Below, piece by piece: positions 35,015 to 43,956 of a stretch of DNA of 64,000 bases (position 1 is its first letter; the number at the start of each line of letters is the position of its first letter). Below the pieces are notes generated by a model that did not search any database, was not told the DNA's origin, and saw only the letters and a program-made list of their open reading frames with translations. The position numbers were made by a program, and so were the translations under genes. Where the stretch lies: NCBI GenBank assembly GCA_035943995.1, contig DASZBS010000121.1, forward strand, positions 62,001 through 126,000, given 5' to 3'. Origin of the DNA: Vulcanimicrobium sp035943995. GTDB lineage: Bacteria; Vulcanimicrobiota; Vulcanimicrobiia; Vulcanimicrobiales; Vulcanimicrobiaceae.

Positions 35015-37018
35015 TTGCAGCGCCTCCCAGCGGTTGCCGCCGCCGTCGCGGTCCTCGCGGCGGCAGCGTGCGTCCCGGGGTCCGCAGCGCCGCGTGCGTT
35101 CGGATACGACGACGTCTTCCGCATCGTCTCGCTGAGCACGCCGCAACTGTCGCCGGACGGTAAGCGCATCCTCGTGGTCGTGACGCGCATCGACCGCGCG
35201 CGCGACAAGCGCGTGCGCGACCTCGACGTGATCGATGTCGTGAGCGGCATGCGGCACACGGCGATCAGAGCCCGAGCCGGATTGTCGTCGGCGCGCTGGG
35301 CGCCGTACAGCGACGGTCTGGCCTTCATCGCCGACGTGCCGGTGAAGGGGGGCGATACGACGTCGCAGGTGTTCGTGATGCGCCCGAACGGCGAGGTGCG
35401 CCAGGCGACGACCGCACCCGGCGGCGTGGAGCAGTTCGTATGGCGGCCCGACGAAAACGCGATCGCGTACGTCGCCATCGACCCGAAGCCGCAAGCGAGC
35501 GGCGACGCGCGCTTCCTCGACGCCTACCACGTCGGCAACGACGCCGCACTCGCGCACGGCGCGGCGCGCCCGGCCCGCGTGTGGCTGCAGCCGCCGCCGG
35601 GACGCGGCAAGGCGCGACTGCTCACGCCCGGTGCCGGGAGCGTGACGTACGGCGAAGGCGAGTCGACGCTCTCCTTCTCACCGGACGGCGCGACGCTCGC
35701 GTATCTCCACGCGCCGACCGCGGTGCTCAACGACGCGGACGACGCGACGTCGCGGCTGATCGACGTCGCGACCGGCAACGAGCGCCCGCTCGGCGCGTCG
35801 TCGTCGCACGAGCGCGATCCGCTGTTCGCGCCCGACGGCATGCACGTCGCATACCTGCACAGCGACGGCGACAACCAAGTCCATCCGACGCAAGCGTACG
35901 TCACGGGGCCGCGCGGCGGCCCCGGCACCGCGGTGTCGCCGTCGGTCGACCGCACGGTGCGCGACATCGGCTGGGAGCCCGGCGGGCGCGTGCTGGACTT
36001 CACCGCCGCCGACGGCACCGCGTACGCGCTGTACCGCGCGCCGGTCGGCGGGACGCCGCAGCGCGTCGACCTCGGCGGGATCAGCATCACGTCGGGGCTC
36101 GACGGCGCGCTGGGCAATGACGGCGCGCTCGCGTTCGTGGGCTCGACGACGCAGCGTCCGGACGAGATCTATTACGCCGCGCCCGGGGCCGCACCGCGAC
36201 CGCTCACGCACTACAACGATGCAGTCGCGTCGCTCGCGCTCGGCGCGAGCGAGCGGATCACCTACCCGACGACGACGGGCGTCGACGGCGACGCGGTGCT
36301 CGTCACGCCGCCGGGGTTCACGGCGGGCCGAACGTACCCGCTGGTCGTGCTGATCCACGGCGGACCGGCCTCGGCGTCGACCGAGACCTTCAGCACGCGC
36401 GCGCAGCTCATGGCGTCGCGCGGCTGGCTGGTGCTGCAGCCGAACTACCGCGGTTCGACCAATCGCGGCGAGCGCTATCAGCACGCGATCTACGTCGACA
36501 CCGTCGACGGACCCGGCAAAGACATCCGCGCCGCGCTCGACGCGGTGAAGGCACGCGGCATCGTCGACGCGAGCCGCGTCGCGGTGAGCGGCTGGTCGTA
36601 CGGTGGCGTGATGACGACGTGGCTGATCACGCACTATCACGACTGGCGCGTCGCCGTCGCAGGCGCGCCGGTGACGGACAACCTCGCCGACTACGCGACC
36701 GCCGACGACATCAACGCCGACCGCGAATTGTTCCGCGGCTCGCCGTGGCTGGGCGACAACCGCGCCGACTACGTCGCGCAGAGCCCGCTCACGTACGTGA
36801 AGGACGTCACGACGCCGGTGCTGCTGATGACCGACCGCGGCGACCAGCGCGTGTCGCCGGTGTCGGCGTACGAGTTCTACCACGCGCTGCGCGACCTCGG
36901 CAAACCCGTCGACATGGTCGTGTATCCGGTCGACGGCCATTTTCCGAGCGATCCCGTGCGCTCCGCCGACGTGAACCGGCGCTGGGTGGACTACATCGCG
37001 GAACACTTCGCGCGCTAG
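35015..37018 (+). CDS. secreted prolyl-oligopeptidase (S9) family peptidase
   Basis: 667 aa from a TTG immediately after the gap stop. A signal peptide (MQRLPAVAAAVAVLAAAACV) suggests export, possibly as a lipoprotein (AAAC). Residues about 30-400 form a WD/beta-propeller-like region (LSTPQLSPDGKRI, LSFSPDGATLAYL). Residues about 420-667 are the alpha/beta-hydrolase: VLIHGGPASAS, SGWSYGG (nucleophile Ser), TDRGDQRVSP (Asp) and PVDGHFP (His). It cleaves short peptides in the periplasm or outside. It interrupts the usual gap-pgk order. Confidence 0.85.
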   Translation: MQRLPAVAAAVAVLAAAACVPGSAAPRAFGYDDVFRIVSLSTPQLSPDGKRILVVVTRIDRARDKRVRDLDVIDVVSGMRHTAIRARAGLSSARWAPYSDGLAFIADVPVKGGDTTSQVFVMRPNGEVRQATTAPGGVEQFVWRPDENAIAYVAIDPKPQASGDARFLDAYHVGNDAALAHGAARPARVWLQPPPGRGKARLLTPGAGSVTYGEGESTLSFSPDGATLAYLHAPTAVLNDADDATSRLIDVATGNERPLGASSSHERDPLFAPDGMHVAYLHSDGDNQVHPTQAYVTGPRGGPGTAVSPSVDRTVRDIGWEPGGRVLDFTAADGTAYALYRAPVGGTPQRVDLGGISITSGLDGALGNDGALAFVGSTTQRPDEIYYAAPGAAPRPLTHYNDAVASLALGASERITYPTTTGVDGDAVLVTPPGFTAGRTYPLVVLIHGGPASASTETFSTRAQLMASRGWLVLQPNYRGSTNRGERYQHAIYVDTVDGPGKDIRAALDAVKARGIVDASRVAVSGWSYGGVMTTWLITHYHDWRVAVAGAPVTDNLADYATADDINADRELFRGSPWLGDNRADYVAQSPLTYVKDVTTPVLLMTDRGDQRVSPVSAYEFYHALRDLGKPVDMVVYPVDGHFPSDPVRSADVNRRWVDYIAEHFAR

Positions 37019-37020
37019 CG

Positions 37021-37785
37021 ATGTGCACCGTGCTCGTGCTGCTGCGCCCGGAGCATCCGTGGCCGCTGATCGTCGCCGCCAACCGTGACGAACGGCTCGA
37101 CCGCGCGTTCCAGGCGCCCGGGCGCTGGTGGGACGACGCGCCGGAGATCGTCGCGGGCCGCGACGTGCTCGGCGGCGGCAGCTGGATCGGCGTGAACGAC
37201 GACGGCGTCGTCGCGACGATCGTCAACGGCTTGCACCGCCTCGGCCCGCTCGACGGCAAGACGAGCCGCGGCGAGCTCGTGCTGCGCGCACTGCGCGCGC
37301 CCGACGCCGCCGCTGCGGCGCGCGCCGCCGGCGCGCTTTCGCCGGACCGGTACCGCGGCTTCACGCTGCTGCTCGCCGACCGGCGGTCGGCGTTCGCGGT
37401 GGCGAGCGACGAGCGCAGCGTGCGCGTCGACCCGCTCGCACCTGGACATCACATGATTACGCCGGAAGGCTGCGACGTCGCGACGTCGCCGCGCTATGCC
37501 GCGCACTTCGCGGCGTTTCGCGGTGCGCCGGCGCCGGAGCCCGCGACCGGCGACTGGACGGCGTGGACCGAGCTGCTGCGGCACGCGGACGACGACGATC
37601 CGCACCGCGCGATGACCGTCGCAGCCGGCGCCCAGCTCGGCACGGTGTGCAGCACGCTGCTCGCGCTCCCGGCCGCGCGCTCCGCGCCGCCGGCGATGCG
37701 CTTCGCGAACGGCCCGCCGACGCGGGTGCCGTACGAGCCCGTCGACGCACCGTGGGTTCACGGCGCGAACGTCGAAAGGCGCTGA
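37021..37785 (+). CDS. TANGO2/NRDE family protein
   Basis: 254 aa. MCTVLVLLRPEHPWPLIVAA followed by NRDERLDR is the N-terminal Cys and NRDE motif that names the family. GGSWIGVNDDGVVATIVNG and QLGTVCSTLLAL are the other conserved stretches. The N-terminal Cys and fold suggest an Ntn-hydrolase-like active site; eukaryotic TANGO2 has been linked to heme or lipid handling but no bacterial reaction is settled. It lies 2 nt after the peptidase stop and 3 nt before pgk, so it is part of the glycolytic operon. Confidence 0.78.
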   Translation: MCTVLVLLRPEHPWPLIVAANRDERLDRAFQAPGRWWDDAPEIVAGRDVLGGGSWIGVNDDGVVATIVNGLHRLGPLDGKTSRGELVLRALRAPDAAAAARAAGALSPDRYRGFTLLLADRRSAFAVASDERSVRVDPLAPGHHMITPEGCDVATSPRYAAHFAAFRGAPAPEPATGDWTAWTELLRHADDDDPHRAMTVAAGAQLGTVCSTLLALPAARSAPPAMRFANGPPTRVPYEPVDAPWVHGANVERR

Positions 37786-37788
37786 CGC

Positions 37789-38970
37789 ATGCATTTCACG
37801 TCGCTTCGGGACGCGGAGGTGCGCGGCAAGCGCGTGCTGCTGCGCGAAGACCTCAACGTCCCCACCAAGGACGGCGCGATCGCCGACGAGACGCGCATCA
37901 CCGCCGCGCTGCCGACGCTGCGGTGGCTGCGCGAGCACGGCGCGAAGACGGTGATCCTCTCGCACCTCGGCCGCCCCGACGGCAAACCCGATCCGAAATA
38001 CTCGCTGCGCCCCGTCGCGACCCGGCTCGCGGAGCTGCTCGGCACGGACGTGCGCTTCGTGGACGACTGCGTCGGCGACTCGGCCGTCGCGGCGTCGCAC
38101 GCGGTGCCCGACGGCGGGTTCGCGCTCTTCGAGAACGTGCGCTTCCATCCGGAGGAAGAGGCGAACGATCCGGCGTTCGCCCAAGAGCTTGCGCGCTCGG
38201 GCGATCTGTACGTCAACGACGCGTTCGGGACCGCGCACCGCGCGCACGCGTCGACGGCCGGCGTCGCGGCGCTGCTCCCCGCGTATGCGGGATTTCTGAT
38301 GGAGGCCGAGCTCGCGTCGCTCGCGCGGCTGACGGACCATCCCGTGCATCCGTTCGTGTGCGCGATCGGCGGCGCCAAGGTCGCCGACAAAGTCGGCGTG
38401 TTCGAGAACTTGCTCGCGAAGGTCGACGCGTTCGTGATCGGCGGCGGCATGGCGAACACGTTCCTCGCGGCGCAAGGGATCAACGTCGGCCGGTCGCTGC
38501 GCGATCCCGACCTGCTGCCCGCGCAGAAGATCATCGCGCTGTCGCTGTCCAAGGGCGTGGCGCTGCACCTGCCGACGGATGCCGTCGTCGCCGACGCGTT
38601 CGACGCGGACGACACCGCGCGCACCGTGCCGCTCGACGGCGTCGGCGATGCGATGATCCTCGACATCGGCCCCGACACCGCGCGCGCCTACGCCGACGTG
38701 CTGCGCGGCGCGAAGACGATCGTGTTCAACGGCCCGATGGGCGTCTTTGAGAAGCCGCCGTACCGGAACGGCACGCGCGTGGTCGGCGAAGCGATCGCCG
38801 ACGCGACGAAGCACGGCGCGACGAGCGTCGTCGGTGGTGGCGACGCCGCCGCCGCCGCGCACGCGCTCGGCTTCGCGGATGCGATGACGCACGTCTCGAC
38901 TGGCGGCGGCGCGACGCTGGAGTTTCTCGAAGGCAAGACCCTCCCGGGCGTCGCGGCGCTGGAGCGATAA
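37789..38970 (+). CDS. pgk: phosphoglycerate kinase
   Basis: 393 aa. VLLREDLNVPTKDGAIADET is the PGK signature. SHLGRPDGKPDPKYSLRPV, YVNDAFGTAHRAHASTAG and the nucleotide-binding KTIVFNGPMGVFE and GGGDAAAAAHALGF follow in order. It makes ATP from 1,3-bisphosphoglycerate. One segment, IIALSLSKGVALHLPTDAVV, departs slightly from the usual LLP.DVVVA wording, but the frame is intact. tpiA follows 4 nt later. Confidence 0.96.
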   Translation: MHFTSLRDAEVRGKRVLLREDLNVPTKDGAIADETRITAALPTLRWLREHGAKTVILSHLGRPDGKPDPKYSLRPVATRLAELLGTDVRFVDDCVGDSAVAASHAVPDGGFALFENVRFHPEEEANDPAFAQELARSGDLYVNDAFGTAHRAHASTAGVAALLPAYAGFLMEAELASLARLTDHPVHPFVCAIGGAKVADKVGVFENLLAKVDAFVIGGGMANTFLAAQGINVGRSLRDPDLLPAQKIIALSLSKGVALHLPTDAVVADAFDADDTARTVPLDGVGDAMILDIGPDTARAYADVLRGAKTIVFNGPMGVFEKPPYRNGTRVVGEAIADATKHGATSVVGGGDAAAAAHALGFADAMTHVSTGGGATLEFLEGKTLPGVAALER

Positions 38971-38974
38971 CGCG

Positions 38975-39721
38975 ATGGGCGCGAGACGGCCGTTGATCGT
39001 CGGGAACTGGAAGATGCACAAGACGATCGCGCAGACGCGCGCGTTCGTCGCGGACGTGCGCGCGCGCAACCTGCCGCTCGCGGACGTCGACGCGGTGATC
39101 TGCCCGCCGTTCACCGCGCTGTCCGCGGCGCACGAAGAGCTCGCGGGCTCCGCGATCGGTTTGGGCGCGCAGAACGTGAGCTGGGCGGAGGAGGGCGCGT
39201 TCACCGGCGAGATCTCGCCGGCGATGCTGGTCGAATGCGGCGTGACGTGGGTCGTCATCGGCCACTCCGAGCGGCGGCATCTGTTCGGCGAGCTGGACTA
39301 CCGCGTCAACGAGAAGGCGCGCGCGGCGCTGGCGCACGGGATCACGCCGATCGTCGCGGTCGGTGAGACCGCCGAGGAGCACGCGGCGGGCCAAGCGCAC
39401 GCGAAGGTCTGCGAGCAGGTGCACGCGGCGTTCGACGGCATGCCGGTCGCGGACGTCGCGCGCTGCGTGGTCGCGTACGAGCCGATCTGGGCGATCGGCA
39501 CCGGCAACGCCGACTCGCCGCCCGAGGCGAACGACATCATGGGCCAGATCCGCGCGCGGATGCCGGGGCTCGACCGCGCGCGCATCCTCTACGGCGGGAG
39601 CATGAAACCCGAGAACGTCGCATCGTTTCTGGCGCAACCGAACATCGACGGCGGGCTCGTCGGCGGTGCAAGCCTCGACCCCGGCTCGTTCGCCGCGCTG
39701 CTCGAAGGCGCGCGCGGATGA
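38975..39721 (+). CDS. tpiA: triosephosphate isomerase
   Basis: 248 aa. VGNWKMHKT supplies Asn and Lys, WVVIGHSERRHLFGE the catalytic His, and VVAYEPIWAIGTGNADSP the catalytic Glu; RILYGGSMKPENV closes the phosphate grip. It interconverts dihydroxyacetone phosphate and glyceraldehyde 3-phosphate. Its last four bases overlap the gpmI ATG, so the two are translationally coupled. Confidence 0.96.
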   Translation: MGARRPLIVGNWKMHKTIAQTRAFVADVRARNLPLADVDAVICPPFTALSAAHEELAGSAIGLGAQNVSWAEEGAFTGEISPAMLVECGVTWVVIGHSERRHLFGELDYRVNEKARAALAHGITPIVAVGETAEEHAAGQAHAKVCEQVHAAFDGMPVADVARCVVAYEPIWAIGTGNADSPPEANDIMGQIRARMPGLDRARILYGGSMKPENVASFLAQPNIDGGLVGGASLDPGSFAALLEGARG

Positions 39722-41250
39722 AAAAGCGACCGTTCGTGCTCGCGATCCTCGACGGCTGGGGAACCAGCGCGTCCACGCACGGCAACGCGATCCTCGCCGC
39801 CGACCTGCCGAACTGGACGCGCATCCTCGCCACCTACCCGCACACGCTGCTCGACGCGAGCGGCGAAGCGGTGGGGCTGCCGAAGGGCGTGATGGGCAAC
39901 AGCGAGGTCGGGCACATCAACATCGGCAGCGGGCGCGTCGTGCCGCAAGGCGTCGTCGTGATCGACGACGAGATCGCGAGCGGCACGTTCGGGCAGAACA
40001 CGACGCTGCGCGCGTGCATCGACCACGTGAAGAAAACGGGCGGCACGCTGCACCTGCTCGGCCTGATTTCTGACGGCAAGGTGCACAGCTCGCTCGATCA
40101 CGTCGAAGCGCTGATCGACGTGATCACCGAGGCGGCCGTGCCGCTCGCGATCGACGCGTTCCTCGACGGGCGCGACACGCCGCCGCGTTCCGCCGGCACG
40201 TACCTCGCACGCCTGGAGCAGCACCTCGCCAAGCACCACAGCACCGGCGCGATCGCGACGATCTCCGGCCGGTACTTCGCGATGGACCGCGACAAGCGCT
40301 GGGACCGCACGCGCAAGGCGTACGACGCGCTCGCGAACGGGACCGCGGCGCATCATGCTCCCACCGCAGCGGACGCGCTCGCGGCTGCGTACGTGCGCGG
40401 CGAGAACGACGAGTTCGTCGTGCCGACGACCGTCGGCGAGCCACGCCCGATCCAAGACGGCGACGCGTGCATCTTCTTCAACTTCCGCCCGGACCGCGCA
40501 CGCCAGCTCACGCTCGCGTTCAGCGATTCGTCGTTCGCGCAGTTCCCGGTGCGCAAGTACGCCGACCTGGTGTTCGCGACGATGACGCGCTATGAAGAGA
40601 ACTTCCCCAACCCGATCCTGTTCGGACCGCGGCCGCAGTACCACGTGTTCGGCGAGATCGTCTCGACCGCCGGCCTGACGCAGCTGCGTTTGGCCGAGAC
40701 CGAGAAGTACGCGCACGTGACGTACTTCTTCAACGGCGGGCGCGAAGACGTGTTCCCGGGCGAAGACCGCATCTTGATCCCGTCCAACCGCAGCGTCGCG
40801 ACGTACGATCTCGCGCCGGAGATGTCGGCGTACGACATCACCACGGCGGCGGTTGAAGACCTCGCGCACCGCCGGCACGACGTGATCGTGATGAACTACG
40901 CGAACGCCGACATGGTCGGCCACACGGGCGTGTGGGACGCGACGATCTCCGCGCTCGAAACGCTCGACGTCGCGCTCGGCCGCCTCGAGCAGGCGACGCT
41001 CAAAGCGGGCGGCATCCTCGCGATCACCTCGGACCACGGCAACGCCGAAGAGAAGATCGATCCCGACGGCAACCCCCTCACCGCGCACACGACCAACCCC
41101 GTCCCGCTCGTGCTCGTCTCCGACAAACCACTGGGCACGTTCGCGAGCGACGGCAAACTGGGCGACGTCGCGCCGACACTGCTGCCCCTGCTGGGCCTTC
41201 CCGTCCCGCCCGAGATGACGGGCACAAACCTGTTGGCGCCGCCACCATGA
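39718..41250 (+). CDS. gpmI: 2,3-bisphosphoglycerate-independent phosphoglycerate mutase
   Basis: 510 aa of the alkaline-phosphatase fold with two Mn. AILDGWG gives the first metal Asp and MGNSEVGHINIGSGR the phosphorylated Ser. DGRDTPPRSAGTYL and RYFAMDRDKRWDRT line the substrate pocket, and ITSDHGNAEE the last metal pair. It converts 3- to 2-phosphoglycerate. eno is not seen next to it. Four-base overlaps tie it to tpiA before and punA after. Confidence 0.96.
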   Translation: MKKRPFVLAILDGWGTSASTHGNAILAADLPNWTRILATYPHTLLDASGEAVGLPKGVMGNSEVGHINIGSGRVVPQGVVVIDDEIASGTFGQNTTLRACIDHVKKTGGTLHLLGLISDGKVHSSLDHVEALIDVITEAAVPLAIDAFLDGRDTPPRSAGTYLARLEQHLAKHHSTGAIATISGRYFAMDRDKRWDRTRKAYDALANGTAAHHAPTAADALAAAYVRGENDEFVVPTTVGEPRPIQDGDACIFFNFRPDRARQLTLAFSDSSFAQFPVRKYADLVFATMTRYEENFPNPILFGPRPQYHVFGEIVSTAGLTQLRLAETEKYAHVTYFFNGGREDVFPGEDRILIPSNRSVATYDLAPEMSAYDITTAAVEDLAHRRHDVIVMNYANADMVGHTGVWDATISALETLDVALGRLEQATLKAGGILAITSDHGNAEEKIDPDGNPLTAHTTNPVPLVLVSDKPLGTFASDGKLGDVAPTLLPLLGLPVPPEMTGTNLLAPPP

Positions 41251-42059
41251 AGCGCAAGCGCCTAGAAGCCGCGGCGGACCTGCTGCGTGACAAAGCGGGC
41301 GGTGACATCGACTGCGCGATCGTGCTCGGCTCGGGCTTCGGCGCGGTGCTTCGCGACCGCATCGACGGCCACACGGTCTCGTACAAGAAGATCGACGGCA
41401 TGCCGCTGCCGGGCGTCGCCGGACACGCCGGCGAGGCGCACGTCGGCATCCTGCACGGCCGCCGCGTCGTCGCGTTCAGCGGACGCTTCCATCTCTACGA
41501 AGGCCGCGCGACCGACGACGTGATCTACCCGGTCGTCGCCGCCGCGCATGCCGGCGCGAAAACGTTCGTGCTGACCAACGCCGCCGGCGGCGTGAATCCC
41601 GACTATCATCCGGGCGACCTGATGCTGATCGTCGATCAGCTCAACCTCACCGGCACCAGCCCGCTGATCGGCGCGGATCTGCTGCCGGGGCAAAGCGCGC
41701 GCTTCGTCGACATGGTCGACGCGTACGCGCCGCACCTGCGCGAGCTCGCGCGCCACATGGCGGCCGAGTACGCGATCACGCTGCACGACGGCGTGTACGC
41801 GGGCCTCGCCGGCCCGGCCTACGAGACGCCCGCCGAGGCGCGTTACCTGCGCGGCATCGGCGCGGACGCGGTCGGCATGAGCACGGTGCTCGAGACGATC
41901 GCCGCGCGCGCGCTCGGCCGCGACGTCGTCGGCTTCTCGCTGATCACCAACGTCCACGGCACCGGAGCGCCGACGTCGCACGAAGAAGTCCTCGATGCTG
42001 CCGCACGCAGCGCGGAAAGCGTGGCGCGCTTGGTCGAAGGCATCGTCGCGAACCTGTAA
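41247..42059 (+). CDS. punA: purine nucleoside phosphorylase
   Basis: 270 aa, trimeric-type PNP. IVLGSGFGAVL is the phosphate loop, VAGHAGEAHVGILHGRRVVA and GRFHLYEGR are ribose and phosphate contacts. LTNAAGGVNPDYHPGDLMLI and GLAGPAYETPAEARYLRGIG hold the base-binding Glu, and TNVHGTG the C-terminal Asn. It cleaves guanosine/inosine phosphorolytically. The pentose 1-phosphate could pass to DeoB. It overlaps gpmI by ATGA and is followed 9 nt later by the TGA-containing phosphatase-like gene. Confidence 0.93.
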   Translation: MKRKRLEAAADLLRDKAGGDIDCAIVLGSGFGAVLRDRIDGHTVSYKKIDGMPLPGVAGHAGEAHVGILHGRRVVAFSGRFHLYEGRATDDVIYPVVAAAHAGAKTFVLTNAAGGVNPDYHPGDLMLIVDQLNLTGTSPLIGADLLPGQSARFVDMVDAYAPHLRELARHMAAEYAITLHDGVYAGLAGPAYETPAEARYLRGIGADAVGMSTVLETIAARALGRDVVGFSLITNVHGTGAPTSHEEVLDAAARSAESVARLVEGIVANL

Positions 42060-42068
42060 GGAGACTCG

Positions 42069-42506
42069 ATGAAGAACGAAACCGTGATCGGCGGGATCAC
42101 CGTCGGCGGACAACCCACCGCCGAAGAGCTGACGTCGGGCCGATTCACGACCGTCGTGAACATCCGCCGCGGCGAGGAGGACGGCAACATCACGGACGAC
42201 GCGCTCGCGGGTTCCGGCGTCACGTACGCGCACGTACCGTGGACGATCGACACGGTGACGAACGACGACATCGTTCGCATTCGCGAAGCCGTCGACGCAG
42301 CCGCCGGCCCCGTCTTGATCCATTGAGCGGGCGCGACGCGCGCTGCGGTCGCAGCGGTCATCGTGCTCTCCGAAAAGGACGGAACCGGCGCTGAAGGCGC
42401 GCTGAGGAAAGCCGCCGACGCCGGATTCGAAATCACCGGCACCCCGTACGCGGATTTCATCGAGAGCTACTTCGGCACGACCGGCCCGGCTCGGCGCGCA
42501 GGATAA
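42069..42506 (+). CDS. candidate selenocysteine-containing DUF442/PTP-like phosphatase
   Basis: Reading through the TGA at 42324-42326 gives 145 aa with the TGA at codon 86. The first 85 residues match the DUF442 (beta-lactamase-hydrolase-like, protein-tyrosine-phosphatase-like) fold: ITVGGQPTAEELTSGRFTTV, NIRRGEEDGN, VTYAHVPW, then AAAGPVLIH. Family members continue H-C-x-S-G-x-R; here it is H-[TGA]-AGATRAAVAAV, so the TGA replaces the catalytic Cys. The 59 codons after it look like the family C-terminus (GAEGALRKAADAGFEI). AAGGAGA precedes the ATG. Twenty nt after the TGA is a GGTC-loop hairpin like the E. coli fdhF SECIS. Alternatives are a Cys-to-stop pseudogene or an 85-aa truncated protein. 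Confidence 0.65.
42324..42359 (+). promoter_or_regulatory. candidate bacterial SECIS element
   Basis: The TGA (42324-42326) is followed by 20 nt and then stem CGCTGC (42341-42346), loop GGTC (42347-42350), stem GCAGCG (42351-42356). GAC (42335-42337) and GTC (42357-42359) can extend the stem past a 3-nt bulge on the 5' side. The loop GGUC, its distance from the UGA (18 nt in E. coli fdhF) and the 5' bulge all fit the SelB-binding hairpin. Confidence 0.6.
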
Positions 42507-42563
42507 GCAGGCTCGGCCGGAAACCTCCTCCGCTGCGCTCGCTTTACCGGGGAGGAAGTTTTC

Positions 42564-43892
42564 ATGCGCCTGCAGCCGTCGTTTTCACGCCTCGTCGCAT
42601 TCACGATCCTGATCGGTGCGGTCGCCGCCGGGTGCGCTGGCTCCGGCAGCCGCAGCACGGTCCCCGGCGGCACGTTGCCGGACGACCGTCAGCGCGCCGC
42701 GCGCAGCCTCGCGAGCCTCGGCGCCTACAACGTCGACAAGACGAAGACGGCGGTCGCGGGCATCTCGTCCGGCGGTTTCATGGCCGTGCAGTTGCACGTT
42801 GCGTTCTCGGGCACGTTCCACTATGCGGCGATCTACGCCGGCGGTCCGTACTACTGCGCGCAAGACAGCCTCTCGACCGCGCAGACGACGTGCCAGTACG
42901 CGACGTCGAGCTCGCTGTCCGCATCCGAGAGCTATCTCGACAGCCAGTCCTCCGCCGGCACGATCGATCCCAAGAGCAATCTCAATGGGCAAAAGGCGTA
43001 CTTGTGGTCGGGGACGATGGACTACACCGTCGAGCAGAAAACGATGAACGACCTCAACAGCGAGTACCAGCACTACGGCGTGTCGACGAAGTACGACAAC
43101 ACGTACGCGGCGGGCCACGGCTGGGAATCGCCGGACGGCGAGGTCGCGTGCGGCACGACCGCGAGCCCGTACATGATCGACTGCAGCAACTACGACTCCG
43201 AGAACGCCTGGCTCACGTACTTCTACGGCTCGGTGAACGCGAAGAACACGGGCACGCTGGGCGGCACGCTGGTCAACTTCGATCAAACGCCGTACGGCGG
43301 CGGTGCGAACGACCTCGACACCAACGGCTACCTGTACGTTCCGGCGAACTGTGCGAACGGGCAGCAGTGCCGCTTGATCGTCGCGCTGGACGGCTGCGTG
43401 CAAACGCAGGCGAACATCGGCACCAAGTTCATCACCGAAGCCGGCATAAACAAGTACGCCGACACGAACAACATCCTGGTGCTGTATCCGTACCAAGTGT
43501 CGAGCAGCACGCCCAACAACCCGAACGGGTGCTGGGATTGGTGGGGCTACGAAACGTCGACGTACGCGCTGAAGAGCGGTCCGCAGATGGCGGCGATCAA
43601 GAAGATGGTCGACCGCATCCAGTCCGGCGGCGGCCCGACGCCCACACCGAGCCCGACGCCGAACGGCACGCCGACACCGGGTCCGACGCCGACCCCTGTC
43701 CCAACGCCGACGCCGCCGCCGGTATGCTACAGCGGATCGAACTACTCGCACGTCGTCGCGGGACGCGCGCACGACAGCTTCGGCTACGCGCTGGCCAATG
43801 GCTCGAACCAGAACATGGGCCTGGACAACGTGTTCTACCAGACGACGCTCAAAAAGACGGGGCCGAACTACTACGTGATCGGCTGTCCGTAG
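42564..43892 (+). CDS. extracellular poly(3-hydroxybutyrate) depolymerase family esterase
   Basis: 442 aa with a lipoprotein-type signal (lipobox VAAG|C at residue 24). AVAGISSGGFMAVQLHVAFS holds the nucleophile Ser68 in GxSxG. AAIYAGGPYYCAQ, LWSGTMDYTV (Asp) and AAGHGWESPDGE (His) complete the pattern, and NPNGCWDWWGYE is the conserved C-terminal signature of PHB depolymerase-like esterases. A Pro/Thr linker (GGGPTPTPSPTPNGTPTPGP and more) leads to a 50-residue Cys-containing end domain. It likely degrades PHB or similar polyesters outside the cell. A GGGGAGGA ribosome site precedes the ATG. TGAs do not interrupt it. Confidence 0.8.
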   Translation: MRLQPSFSRLVAFTILIGAVAAGCAGSGSRSTVPGGTLPDDRQRAARSLASLGAYNVDKTKTAVAGISSGGFMAVQLHVAFSGTFHYAAIYAGGPYYCAQDSLSTAQTTCQYATSSSLSASESYLDSQSSAGTIDPKSNLNGQKAYLWSGTMDYTVEQKTMNDLNSEYQHYGVSTKYDNTYAAGHGWESPDGEVACGTTASPYMIDCSNYDSENAWLTYFYGSVNAKNTGTLGGTLVNFDQTPYGGGANDLDTNGYLYVPANCANGQQCRLIVALDGCVQTQANIGTKFITEAGINKYADTNNILVLYPYQVSSSTPNNPNGCWDWWGYETSTYALKSGPQMAAIKKMVDRIQSGGGPTPTPSPTPNGTPTPGPTPTPVPTPTPPPVCYSGSNYSHVVAGRAHDSFGYALANGSNQNMGLDNVFYQTTLKKTGPNYYVIGCP

Positions 43893-43901
43893 TTCTTGCA
43901 C

Positions 43902-43956
43902 GCGAGCGGATGGTATCGGCGACGACGCGCTATCGGAGGCGGTAGCATCCGCTCGG
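43902..43956. terminator. candidate convergent terminator, 10-bp inverted repeat
   Basis: CGAGCGGATG (43902-43911) and CATCCGCTCG (43947-43956) are exact reverse complements around a 35-nt loop between the convergent PHB depolymerase and flagellar-cluster genes. The right arm lies inside the last codons of the reverse gene. There is no T-tract. Confidence 0.35.

Noticed and set aside
38541..38565. LSLSKG peptide in pgk, as in the leuA repeat
   Set aside because: The DNA (CTGTCGCTGTCCAAGG) differs from the 23-nt element at several bases and the gene is of normal length, so probably coincidence.
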